NCBI GenBank assembly: GCA_009649835.1
Contig: PYCK01000110.1
Span: forward strand, 1-8,461
DNA: 8,461 nucleotides
Direction of reading: 5' to 3'
Origin: Candidatus Methanocomedens sp.
Lineage (GTDB): Archaea; Halobacteriota; Methanosarcinia; Methanosarcinales; Methanocomedenaceae
The position numbers and the translations under genes were made by a program. Of the stretch, positions 6,627-8,461 are shown piece by piece. Within the stretch, counting starts at the first letter, position 1, and every line of letters begins with the position of its first letter. The notes beneath the pieces are model-generated. The model ran no database searches. It saw only the letters and a list, made by a program, of their open reading frames with translations, and was not told the origin of the DNA.

Positions 6627-7316
6627 ATGAACGAAAGCATTTACCGATTGATCAAACTGCCTGACCTTGTGACACTATTAAATGCACTTCTGGGTTTTAC
6701 TGCCATCCTGATGATGGTGCAGTCCCCTTCAAACGCCTGGCACGCCTCGATTTTGATCATACTGGCGGTTATTGCAGATGGTTTGGACGGTGCCATTGCA
6801 AGGTCTATGGAATATGGTGTGCTCGGGGAAAATCTCGATTCCCTTGCCGATGTGATCTCGTTCGGACTGGCACCTGCGGTTATCGCATATGCCATTCTGG
6901 CACCCCAGTACCACAATCTGATATGTGTGGTCGGCGGGGCGTTTTTGGCATGCGGCATACTGAGACTGGCCCGTTTCAATGCCATCAGTGCAATGGACGG
7001 ATTTGTGGGTCTTCCTATCACTACTTCCGGCCTGGGTGTGGCATTGTATGTGCTGGTGTTCTATAATCTGGGGTGGCAGTTCTTTTCTCATGGCCTGCTG
7101 GCTGCAATGTCAATATTAGCAATACTTATGATCAGCAGGGTATATTACCCAAAGATCAAGAATATGAAATATCTTGGATTGGCAGCTGTCCTGATGATAA
7201 TTGTAGTACTGTTGTTTTATCTTGGCAATACCACCGGGGTCAGGGTGGCGGCAGGGGCAAGCCTGGTAGTTATCGGATTGTACCTTCTCAGTCCCCTGTT
7301 TAAAATTGGGAACTAA
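6627..7316 (+). CDS. pssA: archaetidylserine synthase (CDP-alcohol phosphatidyltransferase family)
   Basis: This integral membrane enzyme transfers CDP-activated archaeol to L-serine, giving archaetidylserine, the substrate of the preceding decarboxylase. The full CDP-alcohol phosphotransferase motif is visible: D-G-L-D-G-A-I-A-R, then G, then D-S-L-A-D, with metal-binding Asp51, 54, 71 and 75 (numbered from 6627). About six to eight hydrophobic segments surround it. The N-terminal KLPDLVTLLNALLGF is typical of the PssA branch. Other members of this family use glycerol phosphate or inositol, so serine specificity rests on PssA-like sequence and the adjacent decarboxylase. The start is taken as ATG 6627, one base after the psd stop and 4-6 nt after AGGTGG. 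ATG 6612 in the same frame would add MQVDE and overlap psd by 14 nt. The gene ends 32 nt from the convergent toxin gene. Confidence 0.93.
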   Translation: MNESIYRLIKLPDLVTLLNALLGFTAILMMVQSPSNAWHASILIILAVIADGLDGAIARSMEYGVLGENLDSLADVISFGLAPAVIAYAILAPQYHNLICVVGGAFLACGILRLARFNAISAMDGFVGLPITTSGLGVALYVLVFYNLGWQFFSHGLLAAMSILAILMISRVYYPKIKNMKYLGLAAVLMIIVVLLFYLGNTTGVRVAAGASLVVIGLYLLSPLFKIGN

Positions 7317-7348
7317 AGTCGCTTTTTGACAGCTTCGATCATTGCTGA

Positions 7349-7855
7349 TTACTTGATAGCTTTTAATATGTCTGCATACAGTTCTGTTGAGCAACGCCAG
7401 CCTTCATGTATCATTTCATTCAAGCCATCAAGAGTTTCTTCTTTTGTCACCAGCCCAATCGTCATCATTTTAAGAAGTAAATAGATCGTTCCATGATGCT
7501 CTATTCCTTCTATCTCTGCCATTCCCCTGGCTTTTTCATCATCCAGCAGGGCAATGCCTTCTAATTCATAAGCCAGAGCAAGCACCTCAGCATCGCCTTT
7601 GTGTATTTTGGGATTTTCTTTCAAGTGGCTTAAGTATTGGTTATCGGCAGGTGCCCTGATTTTGATTATTCCGGTATTGATCATGTTTTCAATGATAAAT
7701 ACCTCTGGCTGTCCGCTCTTTTTTCCCTCCACCACAACCTCTTTATAGACTGATTCCGGTGTGTATTTCTCTTCAGGAAAATGCGCTATTTTTTGAATGA
7801 AGTTTATTTTCCCCAGATAGATCAAGGGTGTGGCGTCAAAAATAAGCGGTTTCAT
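7349..7855 (-). CDS. PIN-like toxin, DUF3368 family
   Basis: This is a 168-residue protein of the DUF3368 type, a branch of PIN-domain proteins regarded as toxin ribonucleases. Acidic residues in PIN-like positions are visible: Asp7 in IFDATPLIYLGK, Glu39 in SVYKEVV, Asp88 and Glu90 in KGDAEVLALA, and Asp105/Asp106 in LLDDEKAR. All expected metal-ligand positions are therefore kept and the enzyme looks intact. Its ATG overlaps the antitoxin stop by 4 nt (ATGA, 7855-7852), so it is translated after the antitoxin. It is convergent with pssA, 32 nt away. The pair appears more AT-rich than the lipid operon, which would agree with horizontal acquisition. RNase activity and target are inferred from the family. 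Confidence 0.85.
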   Translation of the reverse strand: MKPLIFDATPLIYLGKINFIQKIAHFPEEKYTPESVYKEVVVEGKKSGQPEVFIIENMINTGIIKIRAPADNQYLSHLKENPKIHKGDAEVLALAYELEGIALLDDEKARGMAEIEGIEHHGTIYLLLKMMTIGLVTKEETLDGLNEMIHEGWRCSTELYADILKAIK

Positions 7856-8157
7856 TCTAACGCCTTTTTGATGTCTTCAGCTATGTATTTTTCAGACTTG
7901 ATCCAGACTATCCCTTTTTCGCGTATAATATCAGCAAGGTCCCATACTGAGATTCCTGACATTTGTGCAGCTTTTAAAAAGGTCACTTTTCCTTCTTCGA
8001 GGTACTTAAGCGCTTGTTGTTCCTTCCAATGCTGCAGTCCTTCAGCTAACAGTTTTCTTATTGAAGCTGATTTTTCAAGAGATTCTTCCTTCATAAAAGT
8101 CTCAAGTTCTTTAAAAACGTCTTCGGGAATCCTTGCTGAAATGCTTATTTCTGTCAT
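7852..8157 (-). CDS. antitoxin: ribbon-helix-helix N-terminus plus UPF0175 domain
   Basis: This 101-residue protein has two visible parts. Residues 3-43 (TEISISARIPEDVFKELETFMKE, then SASIRKLLAEGL) have the pattern of a ribbon-helix-helix DNA-binding domain. Residues 49-101 (ALKYLEEGKVTFLKAAQMSGIS, then IIREKGI and EDIKKALE) match the UPF0175 family, whose members are commonly paired with DUF3368 toxins. It presumably neutralises the downstream toxin and represses its own operon through the first domain. No Shine-Dalgarno precedes the ATG, and a TATA-like site about 30 nt upstream would place transcription start near 8161, so the transcript is probably leaderless. Overlap with the toxin gene by 4 nt indicates coupling. 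Confidence 0.85.
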   Translation of the reverse strand: MTEISISARIPEDVFKELETFMKEESLEKSASIRKLLAEGLQHWKEQQALKYLEEGKVTFLKAAQMSGISVWDLADIIREKGIVWIKSEKYIAEDIKKALE

Positions 8158-8190
8158 GTATAATATGTATGCATTGTATACTTAATATAG
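8158..8190 (-). promoter_or_regulatory. toxin-antitoxin promoter and candidate operator
   Basis: On the minus strand CTATATTA (8190-8183) is a plausible TATA box. Between it and the antitoxin ATG lies 8158-8181, in which GTAT recurs every 9 nt on the plus strand (8158, 8167, 8176). The segment 8167-8181, GTATGCATTGTATAC, is a 15-bp pseudo-palindrome with one mismatched pair. This fits autoregulation by a ribbon-helix-helix antitoxin, which usually binds short phased sites overlapping the start of transcription. Confidence 0.55.
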
Positions 8191-8209
8191 TTATCTTTAA
8201 GACTTATAC

Positions 8210-8314
8210 CGGCGGTCCGACAATTGCTGCCAGTGATGATAATCCCTATTAATTTTCGATTTAAAGCCTGAATATACCTTCTTTTATTCGAACTTTTTAA
8301 TTATCGGACGGCCC
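8210..8314. repeat. imperfect distant inverted repeat (16-nt arms)
   Basis: CGGCGGTCCGACAATT (8210-8225) and the reverse complement of 8299-8314 (GGGCCGTCCGATAATT) match at 13 of 16 positions. They enclose about 73 nt of AT-rich sequence. The shape recalls a small non-autonomous element with terminal inverted repeats, but no target-site duplication was identified, so it may be chance or a regulatory pair. Confidence 0.4.
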
Positions 8315-8400
8315 TATGAGCTTGAACATGAATCTATCATCACGAATCATGGACTTCGCCAACGCTCAAGTTCAATACATCCAGGTTTATACTCATGATG

Positions 8401-8417
8401 TATCTTCTCTGAAGATA
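8401..8417. repeat. small hairpin TATCTTC/GAAGATA
   Basis: Seven-bp perfect arms around a TCT loop are followed by AT-rich sequence rather than a T run on either strand. It could be an operator or a weak terminator for a gene outside the window. Confidence 0.4.
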
Positions 8418-8461
8418 TAGATAATTAATTTATCGAATAATTTACTGGAAAATCGCAGTCA

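Larger units (their letters stand above)
8191..8461. other. gene-free right flank of the toxin-antitoxin pair
   Basis: No reading frame with recognisable protein features, tRNA or rRNA was found here. The stretch is AT-rich apart from two short GC-rich blocks that form the inverted repeat listed separately, and a small hairpin near the end. It may be the upstream region of a gene lying to the right. Confidence 0.6.

Noticed and set aside
7320..7330. Possible pssA terminator at the short T run after the stop codon
   Set aside because: Only five T follow and no convincing stem precedes them, so the signal is too weak to list.

Overview
The window looks like a piece of a mesophilic, anaerobic euryarchaeal genome, most likely from the Methanosarcinales or an ANME-type relative. 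This is inferred from gene content: an archaeosortase A next to archaeal-type serine-phospholipid genes, a small 2[4Fe-4S] ferredoxin, and TATA-like archaeal promoters. The genus cannot be fixed from sequence reading alone.

Layout. (1) Positions 1-4288, minus strand: a bacterial-type DNA double-strand-break repair pair. sbcD (Mre11-like nuclease) is followed by sbcC (Rad50-like SMC ATPase), which starts at a TTG overlapping the sbcD stop by 4 nt. sbcC runs off the left edge with 1032 codons visible, so its C-terminal ATPase half is missing here. (2) Positions 4289-4469: a gap holding three successive inverted repeats, one of them a perfect 20-bp palindrome, plus a hairpin/oligo-T terminator of the ferredoxin gene. 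(3) Positions 4470-4715, minus strand: an 81-residue two-cluster ferredoxin. (4) Positions 4716-5096: a 381-bp divergent intergenic region. It holds the ferredoxin promoter, a composite inverted repeat built of 9-nt units related to GCCACAGAG, short direct repeats, and an AT-rich dyad at the probable artA promoter.

(5) Positions 5097-7316, plus strand: a compact three-gene operon of archaeosortase A (artA), archaetidylserine decarboxylase (psd-like) and archaetidylserine synthase (pssA-like). PssA would make archaetidylserine from the CDP-activated archaeal lipid and Psd would decarboxylate it to archaetidylethanolamine. ArtA cuts the C-terminal PGF-CTERM signal of surface proteins and exchanges it for a lipid anchor. 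In haloarchaea the two lipid enzymes are reported to be needed for ArtA substrate processing, so the operon reads as one lipid-anchoring unit. No PGF-CTERM substrate is encoded in the window. The decarboxylase gene appears to start at a non-standard ATT.

(6) Positions 7349-8157, minus strand: a type II toxin-antitoxin pair, with an antitoxin of ribbon-helix-helix plus UPF0175 type overlapping by 4 nt a PIN-like DUF3368 toxin. A candidate operator with 9-nt-phased GTAT motifs lies directly upstream. (7) Positions 8191-8461: no gene recognised, only a distant imperfect inverted repeat and a small hairpin.

No complete unknown system stands out. The most unusual items are non-coding: the 9-nt-unit inverted repeat, the cluster of dyads ahead of sbcD, and the apparent ATT start.
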